Shown here one piece after another: positions 24,092 to 32,295 of a DNA stretch of 37,245 bases. The DNA comes from an uncultured Clostridia bacterium (GTDB taxonomy: Bacteria > Bacillota > Clostridia > Christensenellales > Pumilibacteraceae). A model generated the notes under the pieces. It saw only the letters and a program-made list of their open reading frames with translations. It ran no database searches and was not told where the DNA came from. Every line of letters begins with the position of its first letter. Positions within the stretch are counted from its first letter, which is position 1. Made by a program: the position numbers and the translations under genes. The stretch lies in NCBI GenBank assembly GCA_944372345.1, contig CALVYT010000030.1:1-37245 (forward strand), read 5' to 3'.

Positions 24092-24988
24092 ATGGAAAAA
24101 TTCAAAATTTTCGGAGACGAGACCGTCGGGCGCATGTTCCTGCCCGACGGCGTCTCTTATAATGACGTGCGCGCATTTCATATTTCGCCGCTGCACGGCA
24201 GGGCGGTAGCGTTGAAATTGCCCGATTCGGAATGGATCTCCGTCAAGGGCGGCGGCTGGAATTACGGAGGACCACAGGTATATCTGTCGCGTAAGGACGA
24301 CGAACTGGCTTTGGGGCTTTATCCGTTATCTGCGGCGAAGAGGGAACTTGCCGTGAGCCGCGAGATCGAAAAGTTCTCCGACGATTTTCCGAAAGTATTA
24401 TATTACAGGAAATTGTCCGATCGCGATCTGCCCGAAAAGTATGCGGGACTGCGGAATGCGAGATTTGCGAACGGAGAGCCGATAGAGCCTTGCCTGCTTT
24501 ACACGAAGTTGGAGTGCCCCTGCCGCGTGGCGGATCTGATGTATTTTTCCGATGACGGAAAAGCTGTCGCCGTAAATCAATGCTGCGCCCGCTGGGGGAT
24601 ATCTCCGTCGGGATATACGGATAAATTCATCGAAGTCCTTGCGGCGCGCGTCGCGCTCCTGCATAAGAACGGATTTATCAACGATACGCTCGAATACTCG
24701 AACGTAACGATGCTTGCGGAGATCGTGGATTACGAGTGGGTCACCGCTCCCGGCATAAAATTACCGGACGGGACTTACGGAGATCGTATCCGCGACGAAC
24801 GAAAGGAAAAGGAATTGCTGTACGGCGCGGAGGTCTGTTTGCAGCTGAAAGCATTACTGCACGAAAAGTACGATCTGTTCGATATTTACGCCGCATTCGT
24901 TGCGTCTTACGGCAGGGTCGAACCGCGTTTTGCGAGTGAAAACGACGGCGTTCAAAGAATACTGAAAAAGGAAGACATAATTTTATGA
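24092..24988 (+). CDS. SelO-like kinase-fold protein of the RiPP cassette
   Basis: 298 residues from ATG 24092, one base after the peptide stop; no clear Shine-Dalgarno, so translation is probably coupled. The frame also has a GTG at 24074 inside the peptide gene. I do not recognise a named family, but the key residues follow the SelO/YdiU pattern. These are HGRAVALKLPDSEWISVKGG with Lys52, KRELAVSREIEKF with Glu85, and HKNGFINDTLEYSN (His191, Asp198, Asn204) followed by VTMLAEIVDYEW with Asp213. SelO has H-G-V-x-N-T-D-N, then nine residues later the metal-binding Asp of IDYG; the Asn204-to-Asp213 spacing is also nine. SelO proteins have an inverted ATP orientation and AMPylate proteins. A role in adenylylating or phosphorylating the peptide is inference. 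Six cysteines are present, among them Cys134, Cys142, Cys144 and Cys164-165. Confidence 0.75.
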   Translation: MEKFKIFGDETVGRMFLPDGVSYNDVRAFHISPLHGRAVALKLPDSEWISVKGGGWNYGGPQVYLSRKDDELALGLYPLSAAKRELAVSREIEKFSDDFPKVLYYRKLSDRDLPEKYAGLRNARFANGEPIEPCLLYTKLECPCRVADLMYFSDDGKAVAVNQCCARWGISPSGYTDKFIEVLAARVALLHKNGFINDTLEYSNVTMLAEIVDYEWVTAPGIKLPDGTYGDRIRDERKEKELLYGAEVCLQLKALLHEKYDLFDIYAAFVASYGRVEPRFASENDGVQRILKKEDIIL

Positions 24989-26397
24989 AGTGCAAAAAAG
25001 GCGAGATCGTTATTCCCGAATGGATCTCGTGCAGGACGTATTTATACGGCACGAAGGACAGCCGCACATATATCTCGGACGAGCGGAAACATAATTGCGT
25101 TCTCCTCGAAGGGCTGTCGAGCGATATGTGGCAAATGCTGCTCGACGGAACGGATGAAGCGGAGTTTGCGGCATGGGCGGAGCGGAACGGCGTGACCGAA
25201 CAGACAGAGCCGTTTATATCCGAACTTTCGGAGAGCGGGCTCATCCGCTGCGAAAACGGCGAGCCTTATGGCGGCGCGGCATACGGATCGTTCGGCGACG
25301 GCGCATTGACGGACGGCGAAGCGAAATTCGTCGAAGAAATGCAGTTATGGCTCCATGCGCACGGATTTATGTATTCGCTTTTCATCGAACTGACCTATCG
25401 CTGCGATTTGAAATGCGTGCATTGCTATAATCCCAAAAATATGCCGTCCGTCGAACTCGATTTAGACAAATGCAAAAAAGCGATAGACGACGCTTACGAA
25501 CTCGGTTGTTTCAGAGTCGTTTTTTCCGGCGGCGAATCCACTATGCACAGTCGGTTTATTGAGCTCGTCCGCTATGCTCGGAGCAAGCGTATGTCCGTGG
25601 AGGTATTTACCAACGGACAGCGGCTTTCGGAGAATGAAGAATTATACGGCGAACTGCTCGGAGCATATCCGTACCGCGTTTCCGTCAGTCTTTACGGAAT
25701 GAGCCCGGAAGTCCACGAACGGGTGACCGCGGTGAAAGGATCGTTTGAAAAGACGTATTCGCTGCTCCGCCGTCTGCGGCGCGATAACGTCAACGTGCAG
25801 ATAAAGGATTTTCTGCTGAACGTGAACTGCCGCGACTGCATTGCCGTGAAAGACGCGGCGAATGCAATGGGCGCGGCGTCGGTCGCGGATATTTCGTTGA
25901 TCCCGACGATAGAGGGGGATAAGAAAACTTTCGGATATATGCTCGGCGATGACGATCTTTTCCGCCTTTATACCGATCCCGAGTCTCCGCTGTACGTCGG
26001 GACGGACTTCAAGCCGTCCGACCGTGAAAAGCGTAAGAGCGATACGCCTTGCCTCGGCGGGTTTACGGGTTTGTGCATAACTCCGAGCGGGAACGTCACC
26101 GTTTGCGTATCTCTGCCGCTGTCGGTCGGCGATCTCGAGCGGGCTTCGCTCAAAGATATATGGCAGGCGGCTGCCGCCGAAGATCCCGAAAGCAAATTGT
26201 GCGAATGGCGGAAAGTCCGCATTTCCGACTTTAACGAATGTTATAACGAGGATCATTGCGCGTTCTGCACTTTCTGCCCGGGTATGGGGTATCTCGAAAA
26301 CGGCTATTTGAAAAAGTCCGACGTGCTTTGCAAGCAGGCGAAGATCAAGATGAAAGCATACCGTTATCTGCGGGAAAGGTCGGCAAAACGCGATTGA
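24985..26397 (+). CDS. Radical SAM/SPASM peptide maturase with N-terminal PqqD-like domain
   Basis: 470 residues. Residues ~10-90 (ISCRTYLYGTKDSRTYISDE, HNCVLLEGLSSDMWQMLLDG) look like the PqqD-type RiPP recognition element. The radical SAM core follows with ELTYRCDLKCVHCYN, where Cys140, Cys144 and Cys147 bind the catalytic 4Fe-4S cluster, and VVFSGGESTMHSRFIELVRY (GGE SAM-binding motif). The C-terminal SPASM domain (about 350-460) has CLGGFTGLCITPSGNVTVCV, LKDIWQAA, ECYNEDHCAFCTFCPGMGYL and a final Cys in DVLCKQAKIK, for two auxiliary clusters. Such enzymes make thioether or C-C crosslinks in precursor peptides. Its ATG overlaps the preceding stop (ATGA, 24985-24988). It is the last gene before the terminator 26411-26445. 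Confidence 0.93.
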   Translation: MKCKKGEIVIPEWISCRTYLYGTKDSRTYISDERKHNCVLLEGLSSDMWQMLLDGTDEAEFAAWAERNGVTEQTEPFISELSESGLIRCENGEPYGGAAYGSFGDGALTDGEAKFVEEMQLWLHAHGFMYSLFIELTYRCDLKCVHCYNPKNMPSVELDLDKCKKAIDDAYELGCFRVVFSGGESTMHSRFIELVRYARSKRMSVEVFTNGQRLSENEELYGELLGAYPYRVSVSLYGMSPEVHERVTAVKGSFEKTYSLLRRLRRDNVNVQIKDFLLNVNCRDCIAVKDAANAMGAASVADISLIPTIEGDKKTFGYMLGDDDLFRLYTDPESPLYVGTDFKPSDREKRKSDTPCLGGFTGLCITPSGNVTVCVSLPLSVGDLERASLKDIWQAAAAEDPESKLCEWRKVRISDFNECYNEDHCAFCTFCPGMGYLENGYLKKSDVLCKQAKIKMKAYRYLRERSAKRD

Positions 26398-26410
26398 AAT
26401 AAAACAGCGC

Positions 26411-26445
26411 AAAACGCGGCTCCGTTTACGGCGGGGCCGCGTTTT
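26411..26445 (+). terminator. Terminator of the RiPP operon
   Basis: AAAACGCGGC (26411-26420) pairs with GCCGCGTTTT (26436-26445), extended inward by a T-G wobble and two C-G pairs; CGTTGTCG follows. Confidence 0.9.
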
Positions 26446-26518
26446 CGTTGTCGTTTTTCTTTGCCGCTGTCGTCGGCGTTTTGCCGTGCGGGTTTTTGCG
26501 CGCCGCGGCGTCAAATAA

Positions 26519-26547
26519 TTGCCAACGCGCGGGAAATGTGGTATAAT
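26519..26547 (+). promoter_or_regulatory. Promoter with leaderless geometry ahead of the DNA glycosylase gene
   Basis: TTGCCA (26519-26524), 17-base spacer, TATAAT (26542-26547), six bases (CCGTTT), ATG 26554. Confidence 0.8.
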
Positions 26548-26553
26548 CCGTTT

Positions 26554-27387
26554 ATGATCGTTACGAAAGACGAAAACGGGATAAGCGTCGTCGGGCGTGA
26601 ATTTTTCGACGTGGCGGACACTCTCGGGTGCGGACAGACGTTCCGTTTCCGCAGCGACGGGGACGGTTACGTCGTGCGCACGGCGGACGCGGCGTGCCGC
26701 GTGCGGCAGACGGCGGACGGAGCGAGGATAGACACCGACGATCCCGACCGCTTTTACCGTTATTTCGCGCTCGATGAGGACTACGGGGAATATTACGGAC
26801 GGCTCCGTGCGTTTCCCGAACTGGAAAAGGCGAGCGAAGCGGGAAAGGGCATACGCCTGCTGCGCCAGGACCCGTTCGAGATGATAATTTCTTTCATCAT
26901 CTCCGCAAATAACAATATCCCGCGGATCAAGGGGATAGTGGAGCGGCTTTGCGAGCGGGCGGGGCGGCGGACGGCTGACGGCGGCTATGCGTTCCCGACG
27001 AGGGAGGAACTGCTGCCGCTCTCCGTTACCGATTATTCCGCGCTCGGCGCGGGCTACCGCGATTCGTATCTCTACGAAGCGGCGCGCACGGTGACGGACG
27101 GATTTTTGAGCGAACTTGCCGCGCTGCCTACGGCGGAGGCGAGGAAGAAGCTCCTGACGGTCAAAGGCGTGGGACCCAAAGTGGCGGACTGCATACTGCT
27201 GTTCGGCTTGGGGCGCGGCGACTGTTTCCCCGTGGATACCTGGATGAAGCAGGCGCTCGGCACGCAGGAGTTGGACACCCCCGCGAAGATATGCGCGCAT
27301 TTCACGGCGCGCTACGGCACGCTTTCGGGGCTGGCGCAGCAATACATATTCCACTATGCGCGCAATGTGGAGGCGCATACGCGTTAA
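26554..27387 (+). CDS. ogg: 8-oxoguanine DNA glycosylase (OGG1-like, HhH-GPD)
   Basis: 277 residues. The N-terminal OGG domain starts FFDVADTLGCGQTFRFRSDG. The HhH-GPD domain includes QDPFEMIISFIISANNNIPR, the hairpin KLLTVKGVGPKVADCILLFG with the catalytic Lys in GVGPKVADC, and DCFPVDTWMKQALG with the conserved catalytic Asp in PVD. The arrangement matches OGG1 rather than AlkA. It excises 8-oxoguanine opposite cytosine with lyase activity. The start ATG 26554 is fixed by the promoter spacing; the longer open frame from 26461 would begin upstream of the promoter. The next gene has its own promoter just after the stop. Confidence 0.93.
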   Translation: MIVTKDENGISVVGREFFDVADTLGCGQTFRFRSDGDGYVVRTADAACRVRQTADGARIDTDDPDRFYRYFALDEDYGEYYGRLRAFPELEKASEAGKGIRLLRQDPFEMIISFIISANNNIPRIKGIVERLCERAGRRTADGGYAFPTREELLPLSVTDYSALGAGYRDSYLYEAARTVTDGFLSELAALPTAEARKKLLTVKGVGPKVADCILLFGLGRGDCFPVDTWMKQALGTQELDTPAKICAHFTARYGTLSGLAQQYIFHYARNVEAHTR

Positions 27388-27391
27388 GTTA

Positions 27392-27420
27392 TTGACTTAT
27401 GCGCGCTTTCGTCGTATAAT
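27392..27420 (+). promoter_or_regulatory. Promoter with leaderless geometry ahead of the SpoU methyltransferase gene
   Basis: TTGACT (27392-27397), 17-base spacer, TATAAT (27415-27420), six bases (AAAATT), ATG 27427. Confidence 0.85.
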
Positions 27421-27426
27421 AAAATT

Positions 27427-28140
27427 ATGTTTTCGGCATACGACAAAGCGGGGGACGTTTCGTACAGCATAGGCGCGTTTCCGACGGTGGAGCTGATTAA
27501 ACGCCGTCCTGAGGACGTGATCGGCATCGCGCTGCGTTCCGATCTGCGGATGACGGACGAGCTTGCCGAACTGCTCGCGCCCGTGCGGGAAGTGACGGAA
27601 GTGAACGACAGAGCGGTGTCCCGCGTGGCGAAAAAGGGCAACGCGTTCATCGTAGGGGCGTTCCGCAAGCGGTATTCGGGGTTTCCTCCGGGAGCGCACG
27701 TCGCGCTCGTGCACCCGTCGGACGAGGGCAATCTCGGCACGATAATGCGCACGATGCTCGGCTTCGGTATGACGGGGCTCGCGATAGTCGGCGAGGGCAG
27801 CGCGGACGCGTATAACCCCAAGACGGTGCGCGCGTCTATGGGCGCGATCTTCGCGCTGGATATTTGCCTCTATCCCGATTGGAAGTCGTATGCGCGCGAC
27901 CGCGGGGAGAAGAAGCTGCTGTTTATGCTGGACAAACGCAGCAAAACTCTGGGGAGCGTGCCCGCCGACGGCTGCGCGCTCGTGTTCGGCAACGAGGGGG
28001 CGGGACTGCCTCCCGAGCTCGCGGACGAAGGCTCGCCCGTTGTGATACGGCACAGCCGCGAGATAGATTCGCTCAATCTGCCGCAGGCGGTGGCGATAGG
28101 GCTTTACGAAACTACAAGACATATTTTTGCGGAGAAATAA
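27427..28140 (+). CDS. TrmH/SpoU-family RNA 2'-O-methyltransferase
   Basis: 237 residues. The N-terminal ~95 residues form the substrate part. The SpoU knot domain follows with its three motifs: [20 protein letters not shown] (motif 1, N..G...R), [13 protein letters not shown] (motif 2) and [20 protein letters not shown] (motif 3, SLN.s.A). It transfers methyl from SAM to a ribose 2'-OH in tRNA or rRNA; the target nucleotide is not predictable. The TAA stop lies 4 bases before the ATG of guaA, and its 3' end carries the weak GGAG used by guaA. It is therefore probably co-transcribed with the GMP synthase genes. Confidence 0.93.
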   Translation: MFSAYDKAGDVSYSIGAFPTVELIKRRPEDVIGIALRSDLRMTDELAELLAPVREVTEVNDRAVSRVAKKGNAFIVGAFRKRYSGFPPGAHVALVHPSDEGNLGTIMRTMLGFGMTGLAIVGEGSADAYNPKTVRASMGAIFALDICLYPDWKSYARDRGEKKLLFMLDKRSKTLGSVPADGCALVFGNEGAGLPPELADEGSPVVIRHSREIDSLNLPQAVAIGLYETTRHIFAEK

Positions 28141-28144
28141 ATCA

Positions 28145-29674
28145 ATGAATGATCGTCAGATCGTGATCGTCCTCGATTTCGGAGGGCAATACAATCAGCT
28201 GATAGCGCGCCGCGTGCGCGAATGCAACGTATACTGCGAGCTTTTGCCGTTCTCGACGCCCGTCGAGACCATTCTCGCAAAGTCGCCGATAGGCATAATA
28301 TTCACGGGCGGACCGAACACCGTTTTCGAGGAGAACGCGCCGCGCGTGGAAAAGCGGCTGCTCGAAGCGGGCATACCCGTTCTCGGGATATGCTACGGCT
28401 GTCAGCTCATCGCGTATCTGTCGGGCGGCACGGTGGCGCGCGGTCCGCGCGAATACGGGCGGCAGACGCTGACCGCTCTCGGCGGCAGACTGCTTGAAAA
28501 CGTAAAAGAGAAGTCGATGTGCTGGATGAGCCACACGAGCTACATAGAGCGTCTGCCCGACGGTTTCCGCGTGACGGCGACGACGCCGACGTGTCCCGCC
28601 GCTGCGATGGAGAGCGAGGACGGCAGGATCTGCGGCGTACAGTTCCACCCCGAAGTAATGCATACCGAGGAAGGCACGAAGATACTCCGCAATTTTCTAT
28701 ATAACGTATGCGGCGCGAAAGGCGACTGGACGATGAATAACTTCGCGTCGGAAACGATCGCGAAGCTGAAAGAAAAGATAGGCGATAAAAAGGTGCTCTG
28801 CGCGCTCTCCGGCGGGGTGGACAGCGCGGTCGCGGCGACGCTCGTGCACAAAGCCTGCCCCAATCTCGTATGCGTATACGTCGATCACGGGCTGATGCGC
28901 AAGCACGAAACGGAAGAGATAGTGCGCGTGTTCCGCGACGAGCAGGGTATGGACCTTATCGCGGTGGACGCGGGCAGGCGTTTCCTGTCCGCTCTTGCGG
29001 GCGTGACTGAGCCCGAAAAGAAGCGCAGGATCATCGGCGCGGAATTTATCAAGGTGTTCGAGGAGGAAGCCCGCAAGATAGGCGCGGTCGATTACCTCGT
29101 GCAGGGCACGATATACCCCGACGTCATCGAAAGCGGATTGGGCGCGAGCGCGAAGATAAAGAGCCACCACAATGTCGGCGGACTGCCCGACGTAGTGGAC
29201 TTCAAGGAGATCGTGGAGCCGCTGCGCGACTTGTTCAAGGACGAGGTGCGCGCCTGCGGATTCGAGATAGGGCTGCCCGCTTCCATAGTTCTCCGCCAGC
29301 CGTTCCCGGGTCCTGGACTGGGCATACGCATAATAGGCGAAGTCACGGCGGAAAAGGTGAGGGTATTGCAGGACGCCGACTTCATATACCGCGAAGAGAT
29401 CGCTCGCGCGGGGTTGGATAAGGAAATATGGCAGTACTTCGCCGTGCTCACGAACGTGCAGACGGTGGGAGTTATGGGCGACGAGCGGACGTACGACAGA
29501 GTGTGCGCTCTGCGCGCCGTTACGAGCGTGGACGGAATGACCGCCGACTGGGCGCGCATACCCTACGACGTGCTCGAAACGATCTCGTCGCGCATAGTGA
29601 ACGAAGTAAAGGGCATCAACCGCGTGACGTATGATATTACGTCCAAACCCCCCGCTACGATAGAGTGGGAGTAA
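28145..29674 (+). CDS. guaA: GMP synthase (glutamine-hydrolysing), full length
   Basis: 509 residues, the standard two-domain enzyme. The class I glutamine amidotransferase (about 5-190) has [15 protein letters not shown] (nucleophile Cys) and [14 protein letters not shown] (His-Glu of the triad). The ATP-pyrophosphatase domain has the P-loop [16 protein letters not shown], and the C-terminal dimerisation part has [20 protein letters not shown], ending KPPATIEWE. It aminates XMP to GMP with ATP and glutamine. ATG 28145 ([14 protein letters not shown]) was chosen over the frame start at 28127, which lies inside the upstream gene. It is followed 34 bases later by a second GMP synthase-type gene lacking the amidotransferase domain. 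Confidence 0.95.
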   Translation: MNDRQIVIVLDFGGQYNQLIARRVRECNVYCELLPFSTPVETILAKSPIGIIFTGGPNTVFEENAPRVEKRLLEAGIPVLGICYGCQLIAYLSGGTVARGPREYGRQTLTALGGRLLENVKEKSMCWMSHTSYIERLPDGFRVTATTPTCPAAAMESEDGRICGVQFHPEVMHTEEGTKILRNFLYNVCGAKGDWTMNNFASETIAKLKEKIGDKKVLCALSGGVDSAVAATLVHKACPNLVCVYVDHGLMRKHETEEIVRVFRDEQGMDLIAVDAGRRFLSALAGVTEPEKKRRIIGAEFIKVFEEEARKIGAVDYLVQGTIYPDVIESGLGASAKIKSHHNVGGLPDVVDFKEIVEPLRDLFKDEVRACGFEIGLPASIVLRQPFPGPGLGIRIIGEVTAEKVRVLQDADFIYREEIARAGLDKEIWQYFAVLTNVQTVGVMGDERTYDRVCALRAVTSVDGMTADWARIPYDVLETISSRIVNEVKGINRVTYDITSKPPATIEWE

Positions 29675-29708
29675 ACGTAAGCGAAAAAATCCGGGAGGAA
29701 CGAATATA

Positions 29709-30689
29709 ATGGAAAACAACAAGCGTCCCGAAAGTATGGCGCGTATCGACAACGCCGCTCTCGCCGATAAGTTCATCGACGAGCAGGTGGCGGCGGTAAA
29801 GGAGCAGGTCGGGGACAAGAAAGTCCTGCTCGCTCTGTCGGGCGGGGTGGACTCGTCCGTCGTGGCGGCGCTCCTTATCAAGGCGATAGGGAAGAATCTC
29901 GTCTGCGTGCACGTCAATCACGGACTGCTGCGCAAGGGCGAGCCCGAGCAGGTGATAGAGGTGTTCGGAAAGCGTCTGAACGCCAATCTCGTGTACGTCG
30001 ACGCCACGGAGCGGTTTCTCTCCAAGCTCGAGGGAGTCGCCGAGCCGGAGAAGAAGCGCAAGATAATCGGCGCGGAGTTCATACGTGTGTTCGAGGAGGA
30101 GGCGCGCAAGCAGGACGGTATAGAATTTCTCGCGCAGGGAACAATATATCCGGATATTCTCGAAAGCGGTCCCGTCAAAGCTCACCACAACGTGGGCGGG
30201 CTTCCCGATGACCTGAAATTCGAGCTGGTCGAGCCGCTCAAATTCCTGTTCAAGGATGAAGTGCGCGTCGTGGGCAAGACGCTCGGTCTGCCCGACGAAA
30301 TGGTGTTCCGTCAGCCGTTCCCCGGTCCGGGACTGGGCGTGCGCTGCCTCGGCGCGATCACCCGCGACAGGCTCGAATGCGTGCGCGAGTCAGACGCGAT
30401 CCTCCGCGAGGAGTTCGCGAAGAACGGGCTTGCGGGCAAGGTGTGGCAGTATTTCACCGTCGTGCCCGATTTTAAGTCCGTGGGCGTCAAGGGCGGACTG
30501 CGCACGTTTGAATACCCCGTGATAATCCGCGCGGTGAACACGAAAGACGCGATGACCGCGACGGTGGAGGACATTCCGTATGCGCTTTTGCAGCATATCA
30601 CCGACCGCATAACGAAAGAAGTGAAGGGCGTCAACCGCGTGCTGTACGACCTCACGCCCAAGCCCTGCGGCACGATAGAGTGGGAATGA
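29709..30689 (+). CDS. Second GMP synthase ATP-pyrophosphatase subunit, no amidotransferase domain
   Basis: 326 residues. It begins [20 protein letters not shown], followed by the P-loop [83 protein letters not shown] and the same C-terminal ending (KPCGTIEWE) as GuaA. It thus aligns with the C-terminal two thirds of the preceding protein but is clearly diverged, so it is not a recent tandem copy. Stand-alone GuaAb-type subunits use ammonia directly or a separate amidotransferase. Having one right behind a complete GuaA is unusual. It could be ammonia-dependent, form mixed dimers, or act on another XMP-like substrate. GGGAGG precedes the ATG. Confidence 0.92.
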   Translation: MENNKRPESMARIDNAALADKFIDEQVAAVKEQVGDKKVLLALSGGVDSSVVAALLIKAIGKNLVCVHVNHGLLRKGEPEQVIEVFGKRLNANLVYVDATERFLSKLEGVAEPEKKRKIIGAEFIRVFEEEARKQDGIEFLAQGTIYPDILESGPVKAHHNVGGLPDDLKFELVEPLKFLFKDEVRVVGKTLGLPDEMVFRQPFPGPGLGVRCLGAITRDRLECVRESDAILREEFAKNGLAGKVWQYFTVVPDFKSVGVKGGLRTFEYPVIIRAVNTKDAMTATVEDIPYALLQHITDRITKEVKGVNRVLYDLTPKPCGTIEWE

Positions 30690-30698
30690 TATGAGCAG

Positions 30699-30727
30699 CG
30701 GCGCTCCGTTTTACTTACGGAGCGCCG
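30699..30727 (+). terminator. Hairpin after the GMP synthase genes
   Basis: CGGCGCTCCGT (30699-30709) pairs perfectly with ACGGAGCGCCG (30717-30727), loop TTTACTT. No U-tract follows, so termination would be partial. Confidence 0.5.
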
Positions 30728-30756
30728 TGAAAATACGGTAATAAGAGGAGAATGAT

Positions 30757-31236
30757 ATGAGTTTTTGTATGCACTGCGGCAGACCGGTAACTGACAGCTG
30801 CGTCTGCGAGGAGTGCTCGAAGCGCATAGAGAGCGGCAAAAAGCCGATAAAGCGCGGCAGAAAGTACGGGCTCGGCTTTGCCGTTCCGTCCGCCGTATGC
30901 GGCGTGGGCGGAGCCGTAATGCTCTGCGTGTCCGTTGTCACAATGCTCGTTTATATCTTCGTGCTGACGGCGAACGCCGTCGTCGGCAACGACGTCGAGC
31001 AGTTCGGCGGGCAGCTGGCGGGCGCGGTGGCTTGCTTTATCATCGGTGCGGTGATGTGCGTTGCCGCCGTAGTGCTCGGGATAATTTCCGTGCGTAAGTT
31101 TATTTCGACGCGCGGTTGTCCCGCGCGCCCCGTCGCGACCGTCGTGCTCGGCGTGATCGGGATAGTATTCGGCGCAATCTGCATCATTCTTATCGGGGTA
31201 TTTGTCGTCTGTGCGGCAGCGGGCGGCGGCTCGTGA
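30757..31236 (+). CDS. Zinc-ribbon membrane protein
   Basis: 159 residues. The N-terminal zinc ribbon MSFCMHCGRPVTDSCVCEEC has CxxC twice (Cys4/Cys7 and Cys17/Cys20). A basic linker (KKPIKRGRKYG) is followed by three hydrophobic segments: about 40-70 (GFAVPSAVCGVGGAVMLCVS...), 85-108 (AGAVACFIIGAVMCVAAVVL) and 122-155 (PVATVVLGVIGIVFGAICII...), the second and third resembling the DUF4190 style. GAGGAG precedes the ATG. No function is known. It has a strong terminator downstream; upstream it may be read through from the GMP synthase genes. Confidence 0.85.
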   Translation: MSFCMHCGRPVTDSCVCEECSKRIESGKKPIKRGRKYGLGFAVPSAVCGVGGAVMLCVSVVTMLVYIFVLTANAVVGNDVEQFGGQLAGAVACFIIGAVMCVAAVVLGIISVRKFISTRGCPARPVATVVLGVIGIVFGAICIILIGVFVVCAAAGGGS

Positions 31237-31275
31237 TATAAATAAGATAAAGGCGATCACGTCATATGCAACGGA

Positions 31276-31307
31276 GGAGCGGCGCGTCGGCGCGCCGCTC
31301 CTTTTTT
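31276..31307 (+). terminator. Rho-independent terminator
   Basis: GGAGCGGCGCG (31276-31286), TCGG loop, CGCGCCGCTCC (31291-31301), six T (31302-31307). Confidence 0.95.
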
Positions 31308-31397
31308 GCTTTTATCGTTGAGTTTTCGCGCCGAGCCGTTCTGTACGAAGAGATCCTGTGCGCGATCGGCGTGATAGTACGGCGCGCCTATGCGGTT

Positions 31398-32195
31398 TTA
31401 TCTTTCGGGAGCGCGGGAAACGCCGAGCAGGCGTTCCGCGTTTCCGTTCATTATCAGGTCAAGCATATTTTCGTCGGGGACGGCGGAGCGGACGAGGTCC
31501 GCGGTTTTTCCTATGTCACGCCACGGCGAATCGCTGCCGAACAGTATGCGGTCGGGGCGGAGCCGGGAAAGCGCGCGGCGGAGCCTTTCTTTCGTGAACT
31601 GCCCCGCGAGCGACAGGTCGGTGTACGCGCCCGCACTTGCAAGCACGTCGATCTCCTCGTCCGTTATGCCGTAGCCGCCCGTATGGGCGAGCACGACGCG
31701 TTCGGGCGGTATTATGCCGAGCAGCGGCAGATAGTCGGACGGATATGCGTCGAGCGGGGTCGGACGTCTGCCCGGCTTGCCGCAATGGAACACGGCGACG
31801 ATCCCCGCGTCGCGCACGGCGCGCCAGACAGGGGACAGTAACGGGTCGCGCACGTCGAAGTTTTGCAGGTTCGGGTGGAACTTGACGCCTTTCGCACCTT
31901 TGTCCGCATATTCGCGGATAAGCCGCGCCGCGTCGTCGGAGTGCGGATGCACGGAGCAGAACGGGACGATGACGTCGCTTCCGAGGTTTTCGGCGAAAGC
32001 GTTGACGGAGCGTTCGTGCCCGGGTCTGGCGCAGACGGGCAGCAGCACCGCGCGCCCGACGCCCGCCTCGCGCATTGCGCGGATAAGCCCCGCGTATGTT
32101 CCGTCCGCGTCGCCCTCGGTAACGTCGTCCACTCCGCGCATGGCTTTCGGCGCGAGCGCGTCGGGGTAGCAATGTGTATGGAAGTCCGTGATCAT
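31398..32195 (-). CDS. Amidohydrolase-superfamily metal-dependent hydrolase (TatD/amidohydrolase-2-like)
   Basis: 265 residues. A TIM-barrel hydrolase with MITDFHTHCYPDALAPKAM (HxH metal ligands), GAKGVKFHPNLQNFD (Lys/His after strand 4), VAVFHCGKPG, RVVLAHTGGYG and ILFGSDSPWRDIG (strand-8 metal Asp). The order matches amidohydrolase-2 proteins that hydrolyse or decarboxylate small molecules; the substrate is unknown. The start was placed at ATG 32195, where the homologous sequence begins; ATG 32213 is possible. Only a weak GAG precedes it. A minus-strand TTGACT (32233-32228) with TTAATC 17 bases later puts +1 within a few bases of the ATG. Divergent from the flavoprotein gene at 32296. Confidence 0.88.
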   Translation of the reverse strand: MITDFHTHCYPDALAPKAMRGVDDVTEGDADGTYAGLIRAMREAGVGRAVLLPVCARPGHERSVNAFAENLGSDVIVPFCSVHPHSDDAARLIREYADKGAKGVKFHPNLQNFDVRDPLLSPVWRAVRDAGIVAVFHCGKPGRRPTPLDAYPSDYLPLLGIIPPERVVLAHTGGYGITDEEIDVLASAGAYTDLSLAGQFTKERLRRALSRLRPDRILFGSDSPWRDIGKTADLVRSAVPDENMLDLIMNGNAERLLGVSRAPER

Positions 32196-32204
32196 ACGCT
32201 CAAA

Positions 32205-32233
32205 GATTAACATAAAACAGGGGTGCAAGTCAA
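32205..32233 (-). promoter_or_regulatory. Candidate promoter of the amidohydrolase gene
   Basis: Minus strand TTGACT (32233-32228), 17 bases, TTAATC (32210-32205), nine bases before ATG 32195. The -10 is poor. Confidence 0.45.
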
Positions 32234-32243
32234 TCGTATTATG

Positions 32244-32272
32244 TTGACGTAATCGCCCGTAAGGTGTATAAT
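32244..32272 (+). promoter_or_regulatory. Promoter of the flavoprotein gene
   Basis: TTGACG (32244-32249), 17-base spacer, TATAAT (32267-32272). Normal leader with AGAGAGG before ATG 32296. Confidence 0.85.
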
Positions 32273-32295
32273 ACACGCAAAGAGAGGTGCTTATT

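Noticed and set aside
25642..27378. 578-codon minus-strand open frame
   Set aside because: It spans the antisense of two clear genes (radical SAM and ogg), their terminator and promoter.
28697..29917. 406-codon minus-strand open frame
   Set aside because: Antisense to guaA; only the mirror of its codons.
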